A stretch of 64,000 nucleotides of DNA, from the NCBI RefSeq assembly GCF_011682175.1, contig NZ_WHJG01000029.1:34505-98504 (forward strand), in the 5' to 3' direction. This DNA is from Massilia frigida. Lineage in GTDB: Bacteria > Pseudomonadota > Gammaproteobacteria > Burkholderiales > Burkholderiaceae_D. Position numbers and translations under genes: made by a program. The notes beneath the pieces are model-generated. The model saw only the letters and a list, made by a program, of their open reading frames with translations, made no database searches and was not told the origin of the DNA. This document shows, one piece after another, positions 8,590 through 17,377 of the stretch (position 1 is its first letter; each line of letters starts with the position of its first letter).

Positions 8590-9957
8590 ATGAATATGCT
8601 GGCTAACAATTCCCAAAAGTTGTCGACCCTCGAAAAGGTCGGTTTTGGCACCGGCGACATGGCACTGAACGTGGTGATCTCGTCGATGATGCTGCTCATT
8701 ACCTTCTTCTACACCGACATCTACGGCTTGCGCACCGAGCATCTGGCGCTGCTGTTCGTGGTGGTGAAAATCATCGGCGCGGCGGCCGACCTGGCCATGG
8801 GGCAGGTGACCGACCGCTTCACCTCGCGCCTCGGCCGCTACCGCCCGTGGCTGCTGTGGCTGTGCGTTCCCTACGGCGTCAGCGTGTTTTTCGTGTTCAC
8901 CACGCCAGCCTGGGGATATGACGCCAAGCTGGTGTGGGCGTACGGCACTTACATCCTGATGACCCTGATGACGGCCGGCGTCGGCATTCCCTACATTTCC
9001 CTGATCAGCGGCTTGACCAGCGACCCGCAGGAGCGCCTGTCGGCCAACGGCTACCGCCTGTTCTTCGCCAAGGTCGGCGCCTTCATGGTGACCATCATCG
9101 TGCCGCTGCTGGCCGAAGAATGGGGCAAGGGCAGTGCGGCGGCCGGTTACCAGGCCGCGATGGCGGTCATGGCGGTGATGGGCGTGGCGCTGTTCCTGTT
9201 CTGCGTGTTCACCACCACCGAAAGGGTGATTCACGTGGTCGAGCGGCAATCGCTGGCCGAGCAGTTCAAACTGCTGATGCGCAACGACCAGTGGCTGATC
9301 CTGTGCGGCGTGTGCGTGACCGGCACCATCGGCTATGTGGTGCGCGGCTCGGTCGCCATCTACTACGCCACTTACTACCTGGGCCTGGGGCCGAAGATGG
9401 TATCGGCCTTCCTGTCGACCGGCGTGGCGGCGGCGATCCTGTCGATGGTCGCCTCGACCTGGATCACCAAGTCGTACTGCAAGGTCAAGCTGTTCCGCTA
9501 CACCCAGCTGGGCGTGGCCCTGATCAGCGTGCTGATGTACGTGGCCATCAAGCCGGGCGACGCCGTGCTCGCCTTTATCCTGTATTTCGCGCTCTCCTTC
9601 GTGGTCGACCTGCATGCGCCGGTGTTCTGGTCGGCCATTGCCGAAACCATCGATTACGGCCAGGTCAAGACCGGCAAGCGCGTCTCCGGCTTTGCCTTCG
9701 GCGGCATTTCGGTGTGCCAGAAAGCCGGCATGGCGGTGGCCGGCGGCATGGTCGGCCTGTTGCTGACCTATTTCCAGTACGTCCCCAACCAGGCGCAGAC
9801 TCCGCTGGCGCTGAGCGGCATCGCGCTGATGCTGACCGTGATCCCGGGCTTCTTTCATTTCCTGATGGGTGCGCTGATGTTCAAATACCGCATCACCGAC
9901 AGCTACTACGGCGACGTCAAGAGCGACATGCGCAAGCTCGGCCTCGCCGCCACCTGA
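8590..9957 (+). CDS. MFS sugar:cation symporter, GPH (glycoside-pentoside-hexuronide) family
   Basis: A 455-residue, 12-helix inner-membrane protein. It starts in the GPH style (KLSTLEKVGFGTGDMALNVV, then a first helix) and has the family loop ADLAMGQVTDRFTSRLGRYRPWLL between helices 2 and 3, which is diagnostic (D-R-T-RxGRxRPxxL). Members import melibiose, xylosides or pentoses with Na+ or H+. Position between the TonB-dependent receptor and the GH43 hydrolase suggests import of arabinosides or free L-arabinose released in the periplasm. The stop codon is six bases before the GH43 start, so the two are cotranscribed. Confidence 0.93.
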   Translation: MNMLANNSQKLSTLEKVGFGTGDMALNVVISSMMLLITFFYTDIYGLRTEHLALLFVVVKIIGAAADLAMGQVTDRFTSRLGRYRPWLLWLCVPYGVSVFFVFTTPAWGYDAKLVWAYGTYILMTLMTAGVGIPYISLISGLTSDPQERLSANGYRLFFAKVGAFMVTIIVPLLAEEWGKGSAAAGYQAAMAVMAVMGVALFLFCVFTTTERVIHVVERQSLAEQFKLLMRNDQWLILCGVCVTGTIGYVVRGSVAIYYATYYLGLGPKMVSAFLSTGVAAAILSMVASTWITKSYCKVKLFRYTQLGVALISVLMYVAIKPGDAVLAFILYFALSFVVDLHAPVFWSAIAETIDYGQVKTGKRVSGFAFGGISVCQKAGMAVAGGMVGLLLTYFQYVPNQAQTPLALSGIALMLTVIPGFFHFLMGALMFKYRITDSYYGDVKSDMRKLGLAAT

Positions 9958-9963
9958 CTTACC

Positions 9964-10926
9964 ATGCACAACGCCACGACCATGCAGATCCTGACACCCC
10001 TGATCGAACAACGCGCCGATCCCTTCATCTACAAGCACAGCGACGGCTATTACTATTTCACCGCGTCGGTGCCGGAATACGACCGCATCGAAGTGCGCCG
10101 CGCGCGCACCATGGCGGAACTGGCAAACGCGCCCGCAGTCGATGTCTGGCGCAAGCCCGATTCCGGCCCGTACAGCGAACTGCTGTGGGCGCCGGAAATC
10201 CACTTCAACCAGGGCGCATGGTACGTCTACTTCGCCGCCGCGCCCAGCCGCGAGATCAAACACAAACTGTTCCAGCACCGCATGTACGCCGTGCGCAACA
10301 CCAACTCCAACCCGCTCGAGGGCGAGTGGGAATTCATGGGCCAGATCGACACCGGCATCGATACCTTTTGCCTCGACGCCACCACCTTTACCCATGCCGG
10401 CGTGCTGTACTACCTGTGGGCGCAAAAGGACGAGGCGATCGAAGGCAACTCCAACCTCTACATCGCGACGATGGCCACGCCGTGGCAATTGAAAGGGCCG
10501 CCGGTCATGCTGAGCAAGCCCGAATTCGGCTGGGAAATCCGCGGCTTCTGGGTCAACGAAGGGCCGTCGCTGCTCAAGCGCAACGGCAAGATCTTCATCA
10601 GCTACTCGGCCAGCGCCACCGACGAGAATTATGCGATGGGCTTGCTGTGGGCCGACGAGAACGCCAACCTGCTCGACCCGGCCGCATGGACCAAGCTGGC
10701 CGAGCCGGTGCTGCAAACCTGCTACGAACACGGCATCTACGGCCCGGGCCACAACAGTTTTACCTATGCCGAGGATGGCGACACGGTGATGCTGGTGTAC
10801 CATGCCCGTACCTATACCGAGATCGTCGGCGACCCGCTGTGGAACCCCGACCGCCATACATTCGTCAAGCCATTGCGCTGGGACGAGCAGGGCATGCCCG
10901 TGTTCGGGCGTGCGTCGCTCGCCTGA
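9964..10926 (+). CDS. Glycoside hydrolase family 43 (alpha-L-arabinofuranosidase type), cytoplasmic
   Basis: A 320-residue five-bladed propeller enzyme with no signal peptide, hence probably cytoplasmic, acting on imported oligosaccharides. Blade 1 has RADPFIYKHSDGYYYFTASVPEYDRIEVRRA with the catalytic base Asp (ADPF); LLWAPEIHFNQGAWYVYFAA and the Glu in FWVNEGPSLLKRNGKIFISYSAS (general acid) follow, as does the third conserved Asp in TFCLDATTF. ATG 9964 or the in-frame ATG at 9982 could start it; the first is six bases from the symporter stop. The GH43 subfamily is not determined from sequence alone. Confidence 0.92.
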   Translation: MHNATTMQILTPLIEQRADPFIYKHSDGYYYFTASVPEYDRIEVRRARTMAELANAPAVDVWRKPDSGPYSELLWAPEIHFNQGAWYVYFAAAPSREIKHKLFQHRMYAVRNTNSNPLEGEWEFMGQIDTGIDTFCLDATTFTHAGVLYYLWAQKDEAIEGNSNLYIATMATPWQLKGPPVMLSKPEFGWEIRGFWVNEGPSLLKRNGKIFISYSASATDENYAMGLLWADENANLLDPAAWTKLAEPVLQTCYEHGIYGPGHNSFTYAEDGDTVMLVYHARTYTEIVGDPLWNPDRHTFVKPLRWDEQGMPVFGRASLA

Positions 10927-10948
10927 GCGAACCCAAACGAGGAGCACC

Positions 10949-12010
10949 GTGCAAGCGAGTATCACGCAAACCGCATTCGGCCACCTGCCCGACGGCAGGG
11001 CGGCCACGCTGACCACCTTGACCAACCCGAACGGGCTGCTTGTCAGCATCACCGATTTCGGCGGCATCATCACCGAAATCCACGCGCCCGACCGCAACGG
11101 CGTGCTGGCCGACATCACGCTCGGCTTCGACAGCGTCACGCCGTACGTGGAGGAGTCGCCGTACTTCGGCGCCCTGATCGGGCGCTACGGCAACCGCCTG
11201 CGCGATGGCCGCTTCACGCTCGACGGCCAGGTAGTGCAACTGCCCGTCAACGATGGCGCGCACCATTTGCACGGCGGGGCGCTGGGCTACCACCGCGTGC
11301 TGTGGCGCGCGATTCCCTTTCAAGAAGGCGAGTCGGTCGGCGTCACCCTGATCTACCGCAGCCCTGATGGCGAGCAAGGCTATCCCGGCACGCTCGACGT
11401 CACCGTGGTGTACGAACTGACCGCCGCCGATGAACTGGTGGTGGCCTTCGACGCGGTGACCGACAAGGCCACGCCGGTCAACCTGACCCAGCATGCGTAC
11501 TTCAACCTGGCCGGCGGCGGCGACATCCTCGGCCACGTGCTGCGCATCGATGCCGACGCCATCACGCCGATCGACAGTACCCTGATTCCGACCGGCGAGC
11601 TGGCGCCGGTGGCCGGCAGCGCCTTCGACTTCCGCACGCCGCACGCAATCGGCGAGCGCATCGGCGCCGACGAAGAACAACTGCGCCACGGCAGCGGCTA
11701 CGACCACAATTTCGTGCTCAACCAACCGGCGCCGCGCACGATGACCCTGGCCGCGCGCGTGCATGAGCCGGTGTCGGGCAGGGTGCTCGAACTGTTCACG
11801 GAAGAACCGGGTGTGCAGTTTTACAGTGGTAATTTCCTCGACGGGACACTCAGCGGCAAGGGCCGGACCTACGGCTTTCGCTGCGGCTTTTGCCTGGAAC
11901 CGCAGCACTTTCCCGACTCGCCCAACCAGCGCACGTTTCCGAACACCATCTTGCGCCCCGGCGAGGAATATGCGACCGTATCCAAGTACAAATTTTCGGT
12001 GGAGAAATGA
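10949..12010 (+). CDS. Aldose 1-epimerase (mutarotase)
   Basis: Converts alpha and beta anomers of aldoses, here presumably L-arabinose, which helps feed the dehydrogenase that takes one anomer. I chose GTG 10949 because GAGGAG stands four bases before it and the protein then opens with the family strand ITQTAFGHLPDGRAATLTTLTNPNGLLVSITDFGGIIT; the longer in-frame extension overlaps the GH43 gene and looks non-coding. Catalytic His residues are in GAHHLHGG and in NLTQHAYFNLAG, the catalytic Glu in the C-terminal FCLEPQHFPDSPNQ. 353 residues, normal size. It overlaps the lactonase gene by four bases. Confidence 0.95.
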   Translation: MQASITQTAFGHLPDGRAATLTTLTNPNGLLVSITDFGGIITEIHAPDRNGVLADITLGFDSVTPYVEESPYFGALIGRYGNRLRDGRFTLDGQVVQLPVNDGAHHLHGGALGYHRVLWRAIPFQEGESVGVTLIYRSPDGEQGYPGTLDVTVVYELTAADELVVAFDAVTDKATPVNLTQHAYFNLAGGGDILGHVLRIDADAITPIDSTLIPTGELAPVAGSAFDFRTPHAIGERIGADEEQLRHGSGYDHNFVLNQPAPRTMTLAARVHEPVSGRVLELFTEEPGVQFYSGNFLDGTLSGKGRTYGFRCGFCLEPQHFPDSPNQRTFPNTILRPGEEYATVSKYKFSVEK

Positions 12011-12870
12011 TGCTTGAACTAATGGTCGACGCCAACAATGCGCTGGGCGAATGCGTGCTGTGGTGCGAGCGTAGCGGGCGGGTCTTCTGGACCGATATTC
12101 TGGGGTCGACCCTGTGGGCGCACCATCCTGCCACGGGCGCCACGCGCAGCTGGACCATGCCGGAGCGGCTGGCATCATTCGCCTTCACCGACCATGACGG
12201 ACGCCTGCTGGTCGCTCTGGCGACGCAGCTGGCGTACTTCGAGCTGGAAAGCGGGGCGCTCACGCCGATTTGCGAGGTCGAGGCCGGGCTGAGCACACGC
12301 CTGAACGATGGGCGCTGCGACCGCCAGGGACGTTTCGTGTTCGGTACCTTCAATGAAGTCGAGCCGCGCCTGGCGATCGGCGGTTTCTATCGGCTCAACC
12401 GCGACCTGAGCCTGGAGCGCCTGCCACTGCCGCACGTGGCGATTGCCAACAGCATCTGTTTCAGTCCCGACGGCGCGACCATGTATTACTGCGATTCGCC
12501 GGAGCGGATGATCCGCTGCTGCGACTACGACCTGGTCAGCGGCGCGCTGTCGAACCAGCGCGTGTTTGCGCAGGTACAAGGCGAGGGCGAGCCGGACGGC
12601 TCGTGCGTGGATGCGCGCGGCTACCTGTGGAACGCCCAGTGGGGCGCGGGCAAGCTGGTGCGTTATGCGCCGGACGGCAGCATCGACCGCAGCGTGGCGC
12701 TGGCGGCCAGCCAGCCGAGCTGCGTGGCATTCGGCGGCGCGCTGCTCGACCAGTTGTATGCGACCAGCGCCAGGGTCGGGCTGGCCAATCCGGTGCAAGC
12801 TGATGGCGGGCTATTCAGGGGGACGGTGCCGGGTGTGCGCGGCTTGCCGGAGAGCCGGTTTATTTGCTGA
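12007..12870 (+). CDS. SMP-30/gluconolactonase family, likely L-arabinono-lactonase
   Basis: Hydrolyses the sugar lactone made by the sugar dehydrogenase (step 2 of oxidative pentose breakdown). The start ATG at 12007 overlaps the mutarotase stop (ATGA), a coupled-translation arrangement; a second in-frame ATG follows at 12010. Family motifs: ALGECVLWC with the metal-binding Glu near residue 15, STRLNDGRCDRQGRFVFGTF (Asn/Asp ligands), IANSICFSPDGATMYYCDSP, and EPDGSCVDARGYLWNAQWGAG. About 287 residues as usual. The pathway partner genes (dehydratase onward) lie 12.5 kb away, beyond the opposite-strand lanthipeptide cluster. Confidence 0.92.
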   Translation: MMLELMVDANNALGECVLWCERSGRVFWTDILGSTLWAHHPATGATRSWTMPERLASFAFTDHDGRLLVALATQLAYFELESGALTPICEVEAGLSTRLNDGRCDRQGRFVFGTFNEVEPRLAIGGFYRLNRDLSLERLPLPHVAIANSICFSPDGATMYYCDSPERMIRCCDYDLVSGALSNQRVFAQVQGEGEPDGSCVDARGYLWNAQWGAGKLVRYAPDGSIDRSVALAASQPSCVAFGGALLDQLYATSARVGLANPVQADGGLFRGTVPGVRGLPESRFIC

Positions 12871-12884
12871 TCGTGCCCCTGGGG

Positions 12885-14144
12885 TTATTCCAGCAAGGTA
12901 TTGATTGCTGCAAGGTCGTCAACGCTCAAGCGTCCGCCAGCCTGCTTGAGCAGCAGCAGTGCGACGACATGGCGATGGCGCGCTTGGGTCAGTTGCAGTT
13001 GTGCCTGGCCATTGGTCTGGATCGCGTTGAGCACATCGGTGAGGGTGCGGGTGCCGATTTGCTGGCCCGAGCGTATGGCGGCAAGCGCGCGCTCGGCCGC
13101 TGCCGCCCCCGCTTCGATGATCTTGATTTGCGTAATACTTCCTTGTGCTGCCTCCCATTGTGCCTTGATGTTGCGCGTAATGTCGCGCCGGGTCATTTCG
13201 ACTTGCGCGATTTGAATGTCTCGCCTTGCCACGGCTTGCCTTTCTTGTGCCAGGGTGGCGCCACCCATCATGAGCGGGATGGACAGCTGCAGGCCCACGG
13301 CCGAATGCGTCGACGTCCTTGGGGGCTGATAGTCACGCGGAGCCCGTTCCGAGGTGACAGTGAGCGCTAATGTGGGAAGATGACCGGCCTGCGCCGCATG
13401 AATGCGTTCTTTTGCCGCGCTAATGCTGGCGTCGCCAGCTTGAAGTTGCGGGTGGTCGGCCAGGGTATCGGCTTGCGGGTCGGGCTCAAGCACGGCAGGC
13501 TGCCATGTTTTCTTCAAGTGTTTGAGTGGTTCCGGTGCACGGCCGACGAGTTGCTGGAGTGCCTGGCGGGCGTCGGCCAGCGCCTCCTTTGCCTGTTGGG
13601 TAATCGCCTGTGCCAGGCCGAGAGTTGCGCGGGCTTGATCGACGTCCGCGGCTGCCGACAGCCCCTCGGCCACGCGCACTTCGCTCTGCCGTACCAATTC
13701 GGCAAATGCGGCTTCGTTGGCGCCGTACGTGGCAAGCTGGCTCTCCGCGGTCAGCATGTCGAAGTAGCGAATGGCGAGCTCGGCCAGCAGAGCCTGCTTG
13801 GCTACATGGAAATTGGCGTCTTGTGCATTCGCCTCGGCGCGCGCGGCGTTCAAATTGGCGCGGGCGGCGACATCCACCACCGACTGCGTGATTTTACTGC
13901 TGGTCGTATTGTAGGATGGGGCTCCGCCCGCGCGCTGCTGCGACACACTCAGCTGCCATTGCGGCAGCAATGGCGCACGGGCGGCATCGACATCCGCGCT
14001 GGCCAGGCGGGTTTGAGCGGCGGCGCTTTGCAGCGTCGGGTAGTTGACGCGAGCATGCGTGTATAGCGTGAGCAAGTCGTCGACTGGCGCTGCCGCCACA
14101 TGAGGCCCGATGCCAAGTAACGCGATCCAGGCCCACTGCTTCAC
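12885..14144 (-). CDS. TolC-family outer-membrane efflux protein
   Basis: A 419-residue outer-membrane factor with signal peptide (MKQWAWIALLGIGPHVAAA). It carries two TolC repeats rich in Ala/Gln heptads, with 'LLPQWQLSVSQQRAGG' and 'HLPTLALTVTSERAPR' at the beta-strand transitions and long coiled coils such as ADVDQARATLGLAQAITQQ between. Last gene of the cluster; its start overlaps the ATPase stop by four bases (14141-14144), so it is translated with it. It would form the outer-membrane duct for the adaptor/permease genes upstream. Specific cargo (the lanthipeptide) is inferred from context only. Confidence 0.9.
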   Translation of the reverse strand: MKQWAWIALLGIGPHVAAAPVDDLLTLYTHARVNYPTLQSAAAQTRLASADVDAARAPLLPQWQLSVSQQRAGGAPSYNTTSSKITQSVVDVAARANLNAARAEANAQDANFHVAKQALLAELAIRYFDMLTAESQLATYGANEAAFAELVRQSEVRVAEGLSAAADVDQARATLGLAQAITQQAKEALADARQALQQLVGRAPEPLKHLKKTWQPAVLEPDPQADTLADHPQLQAGDASISAAKERIHAAQAGHLPTLALTVTSERAPRDYQPPRTSTHSAVGLQLSIPLMMGGATLAQERQAVARRDIQIAQVEMTRRDITRNIKAQWEAAQGSITQIKIIEAGAAAAERALAAIRSGQQIGTRTLTDVLNAIQTNGQAQLQLTQARHRHVVALLLLKQAGGRLSVDDLAAINTLLE

Positions 14145-14848
14145 GCACTGCCTCCCTTGGCAGTGAAGGCACTCGACAGGCGAGTCACTTCGCTTGCGTG
14201 GCCATCCTTGACCCGGACGATCCGTTGGGCGCGCTCGGCCAAGGGCAAATCGTGCGTTACCATGACGATGGTTGCGCCGCCAGCGTGGAGCTCTTCCAAT
14301 AGTTCCATGACGCCGCGCGCCATTTCGCTGTCGAGATTACCGGTGGGCTCGTCGGCCAGCAGGAGTGCCGGCGAGCCAGCCAGGGCCCGGGCGATTGCCA
14401 CCCGCTGTTGCTGACCACCCGACAGTTGACCAGGATAGTGCTTTGCACGGGAGCCGAGACCGACCCGTTTTAGTGCGGCTTCAGCCAGTTCCAGACGCTC
14501 GGAGGCTTTGATGCCCCGGTAAGCCAAAGGGACTTCAATATTGTTGATCAGGTTGAGATCAGGAATCAAATTGAAGGCTTGAAAGATGAAACCGATCTTG
14601 CGATTGCGGAAGCGGCTCCGTGCGCTATCGTTCATCGTGCTCACGTCGGTTCCATCGAGCGAATAGGTGCCGCCGGTGGGCGTATCGACCAATCCGGCGA
14701 TCCCCAGGAAGGTACTTTTTCCCGATCCGGACGGCCCGGTGACTGCGACGAATTCGCCTTGCTTGACGCTGAGGTTAAAGTCACGCAAGGCGTTTGTTTC
14801 GACGCTCTCGGTACGGTAGACCTTGGCAATATGTTGCATCAGAAGCAT
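14141..14848 (-). CDS. ABC transporter ATPase, MacB/LolD type
   Basis: A 235-residue stand-alone nucleotide-binding subunit. Walker A is GPSGSGKSTFLG (near residue 40), Q-loop FIFQAFNLIPDLN, signature LSGGQQQRVAIARAL, Walker B LLLADEPTGNLDSE and the switch His in MVTHD. The pattern and the family sequence (NALRDFNLSVKQGEFVAVTGPSGSGKS) match the MacB/LolD/FtsE group that pairs with FtsX-type permeases. In canonical MacB this domain is fused to the permease; here it is separate and serves two permease genes upstream. Part of the operon with the adaptor (8 bases away) and TolC homologue. Confidence 0.95.
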   Translation of the reverse strand: MLLMQHIAKVYRTESVETNALRDFNLSVKQGEFVAVTGPSGSGKSTFLGIAGLVDTPTGGTYSLDGTDVSTMNDSARSRFRNRKIGFIFQAFNLIPDLNLINNIEVPLAYRGIKASERLELAEAALKRVGLGSRAKHYPGQLSGGQQQRVAIARALAGSPALLLADEPTGNLDSEMARGVMELLEELHAGGATIVMVTHDLPLAERAQRIVRVKDGHASEVTRLSSAFTAKGGSA

Positions 14849-14856
14849 AGATAACC

Positions 14857-16122
14857 CTACTTGATTAGTTGAACGCGTTCGGCGTTTTTGAATAGTTCGC
14901 TACCTGAAATAATGATTTCTTCGCCGCTCTGAATGCCATCCAAGATCTCCACTTGCGACATGCCCTGTGCACCGAGGCGTATCGGGCGGCGGACCGCCAC
15001 ATCGCCCGTGACCACGTAAGCCCAGCGCCCGCCGCCTTCTTCCACAAACGCGCCGCGCGCGATGCGCAGTATCTTGGCGCGGTTGTCGAGTAATACGCGG
15101 ACGGAAAGCCGTTGATTCTGGCGCAGTGCCTCAGGTTGCGCCCCATCAAAACGCAGTCTTGCAGAAACTTCCCCATTGACTACTTCAGGCGACACGCTGC
15201 TGACGCGGCCGCGCCACTGTCCGCCATTGCCGCTGATTTCCCCGGGCATGCCAGCGGTCAGCTCGCGCGCCTGGCTTTCCGCGACTTGAACCTGGACCTC
15301 AAGTTTGCTCAGATCGACGACTGCCAGCAGTTTTGCATCTTTGGCAACCGTGGAGCGGTCGTTGACGAAAATCTGGCCCACTTGCCCGTCGACCGGTGAG
15401 CGCACCGACAGTTCTTCTTGTTGCCGCTCCAAATCGCCTACCTGTAATTGAGCGCGTTCGTAAGCATGGCGGCGCGCGGCAAGCTCGAAGCGGGTCGCGT
15501 CATTTTTCAGGGTCGATGCCTTTTTCGCTTGCTCATACGCAATTTTGGCGCGCGCCACGGCATCCCGCGATTGTTCGACTGTCAGGCCGGAAGTAGCGCC
15601 GACGTCGAATGCACGCGTCTGGCGAGCAAGTTCGTTGCTGGCAGAGGCAAGTCCCAATTCGGTCGTTTGCACCGCAGCCTCGGCGCTCGCATCCGCCAGG
15701 CGTGTATCCGCCTGGGCAAGCAGCCAGGCGCTCTTGACCGCGTCGGCGGCACTTCGGGCTTGTGCCAGATTGGCTACTAATTCAGGGCTGGTGATCGTTG
15801 CCAGGACCTGGCCTGCTTTCACAGGGTTGCCAGGTTCGACGCTCAAGGTGATCGATCCGCCCGAACCCGCATACAAGGTCGGCGCCGAAGCGGCCACCAC
15901 TTTGCCTTCGGCCGAGACATCGCGGGTCAGATCGCCGATCTCGGCAGTTGCCGTGGTCAGACGCGAACGGCTGTAGCTTGCTCCCCCGTTGACGGTATGT
16001 TTGAACTGGAACCCGATGCCGGTTGCCGCGGCGATGGCGAGTATCCCGGCGAAAAGCAAGCGTTTTTTACGCGGTCCGGAGGTCGGAAGCGCAGAGTCCT
16101 GGGCAGAGGTATCGGGTATCAT
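14857..16122 (-). CDS. Periplasmic adaptor (HlyD/MacA-like membrane fusion protein)
   Basis: A 421-residue protein with one N-terminal membrane anchor (KRLLFAGILAIAAATGIGF), the lipoyl/barrel-sandwich halves around EGKVVAASAPTLYAGSGGSITLSVEPGNPVKAGQVLATI and QEELSVRSPVDGQVGQIFVNDRSTV, and a long alpha-helical hairpin between them (residues about 120-215, Ala/Gln/Lys rich). The C-terminus GVRSGEEIIISG-like segment (IQSGEEIIISGSELFKNAERV) is the MacA membrane-proximal end. It joins the inner-membrane permeases to the TolC homologue. Standing between permease and ATPase genes on the same strand, it belongs to the same export machine. Confidence 0.93.
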   Translation of the reverse strand: MIPDTSAQDSALPTSGPRKKRLLFAGILAIAAATGIGFQFKHTVNGGASYSRSRLTTATAEIGDLTRDVSAEGKVVAASAPTLYAGSGGSITLSVEPGNPVKAGQVLATITSPELVANLAQARSAADAVKSAWLLAQADTRLADASAEAAVQTTELGLASASNELARQTRAFDVGATSGLTVEQSRDAVARAKIAYEQAKKASTLKNDATRFELAARRHAYERAQLQVGDLERQQEELSVRSPVDGQVGQIFVNDRSTVAKDAKLLAVVDLSKLEVQVQVAESQARELTAGMPGEISGNGGQWRGRVSSVSPEVVNGEVSARLRFDGAQPEALRQNQRLSVRVLLDNRAKILRIARGAFVEEGGGRWAYVVTGDVAVRRPIRLGAQGMSQVEILDGIQSGEEIIISGSELFKNAERVQLIK

Positions 16123-16152
16123 TTTCCGGGAAAAATTATGCGTGTTGGGTTG

Positions 16153-17367
16153 TCAGGCGGACTTGATTGCGGTCATCGGTGAAATGCTGGAGGCGCTCAG
16201 GGCCGGCGCCAGGACAGCCAGCTGGCCCAGAATCCATAGCACAAGCGCGCCGATCGGCATGTAGACAAGTGGTAGTTTGGGCAATTCGTAATAACGCATC
16301 AATCCGAGATTCATTTCATAGGCGAATAGCATTCCCAAAGTGATCCCGAGCGTGACGATGATAAAGTTTTCGATTTGAAAATAACGCAGGATGTCGCCTT
16401 TGGTGGCGCCGAGGGCACGCCGAATCCCGATCTGCTTGCCGCGCTGGGCGACCCAGAAGTTGGCCAATCCGATAATGCCCAATGCGGTGGTGCCCAGCAA
16501 ACCCGCGATCAGGCACAGCAGCAATCCCAGCATGATGTTCGATTTTTCAAAAAAATCGTGGCGCAGGTCTTGCAGGCTCTGGCTCGCGTCCAGGTCCACT
16601 ATCAGATTGGGAGCGGTTTTTTGCGCGATTTTCCTGGCGTCGGCGACGATGCGCGCCATCTCGTTCGGATTGCCGCGAATGAGGTATTTACCATCAAAAC
16701 CTGCCCCACTGGCGGTCGGAACGAATACCGTCCAATCGGGATCGTCCTCGGCGCTGATACTCGGATAGACCGCCGAAAAGTGGTCCAGCACACCGATCAC
16801 CCGGAATGCCGTGTTGGTCACCCAGAATTGTTGTCCTATCGGGTCCTTCCCGGGCCAGAATTTCGCTGCGAGCTTCCTGGTGATCAGGACGGGAGGATTG
16901 GCGGGAAACAGTTGGGTGAGCGGTGTGTACTCGTCCTTCGATGGCACGCGCCCGCTGATGAGCCGCAAGCCGAACGATTCGATGGCGGCACTATCGCCGA
17001 GATAGAAGTCGATCACGCCGGCCGACTGTTTTTGTTCGGGGTCGAGATGCACCCCGGCCCTCAGGCCGCCACCGCCGAACGGGACCGCGCTGACCACGCT
17101 GACGTTCTGGACCCCGGCCACGCCACGCAAAGCGGCGACCATGCGGGCGTTCAAGTCGGGCGCCTGCTGTTGATCGTAGCCGACGATTTTGATCAGCGCC
17201 AGGGACGGTTCCTCAATACCGCTGTCAATGCGCATCGACTCGATACGCTGCATGACGAGAAAGCTGGCATTGCAAAGAACGGCGCAGGAGAGCGAAATTT
17301 GCAGGGTAATCAGAAATGTCACCAAGCGATGCTTGCGTAACGCGGCCAGCACATATCGAATCTGCAT
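16153..17367 (-). CDS. ABC transporter permease, FtsX/MacB type (permease 2)
   Basis: A 404-residue permease with one N-terminal helix (LVTFLITLQISLSCAVLCNASF), a large periplasmic domain, and three C-terminal helices (LGLLLCLIAGLLGTTALGIIGLANF, ENFIIVTLGITLGMLFAYE, IGALVLWILGQLAVLAPAL), which is the MacB/FtsX topology. The cytoplasmic coupling sequence QRGKQIGIRRALGATKGDILRYFQIEN is diagnostic. The start has a good GAGGAG site seven bases upstream. It is not a copy of the neighbouring permease: the two differ in periplasmic domain and length, so the transporter is probably a heterodimer. Separated by ten bases from permease 1. Confidence 0.93.
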   Translation of the reverse strand: MQIRYVLAALRKHRLVTFLITLQISLSCAVLCNASFLVMQRIESMRIDSGIEEPSLALIKIVGYDQQQAPDLNARMVAALRGVAGVQNVSVVSAVPFGGGGLRAGVHLDPEQKQSAGVIDFYLGDSAAIESFGLRLISGRVPSKDEYTPLTQLFPANPPVLITRKLAAKFWPGKDPIGQQFWVTNTAFRVIGVLDHFSAVYPSISAEDDPDWTVFVPTASGAGFDGKYLIRGNPNEMARIVADARKIAQKTAPNLIVDLDASQSLQDLRHDFFEKSNIMLGLLLCLIAGLLGTTALGIIGLANFWVAQRGKQIGIRRALGATKGDILRYFQIENFIIVTLGITLGMLFAYEMNLGLMRYYELPKLPLVYMPIGALVLWILGQLAVLAPALSASSISPMTAIKSA

Positions 17368-17377
17368 AAACTCCTCT

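Noticed and set aside
8494..11139. Long antisense open frame over the symporter, GH43 and mutarotase genes
   Set aside because: Low-complexity His/Gln/Gly composition and no motifs; the plus-strand genes are well supported.
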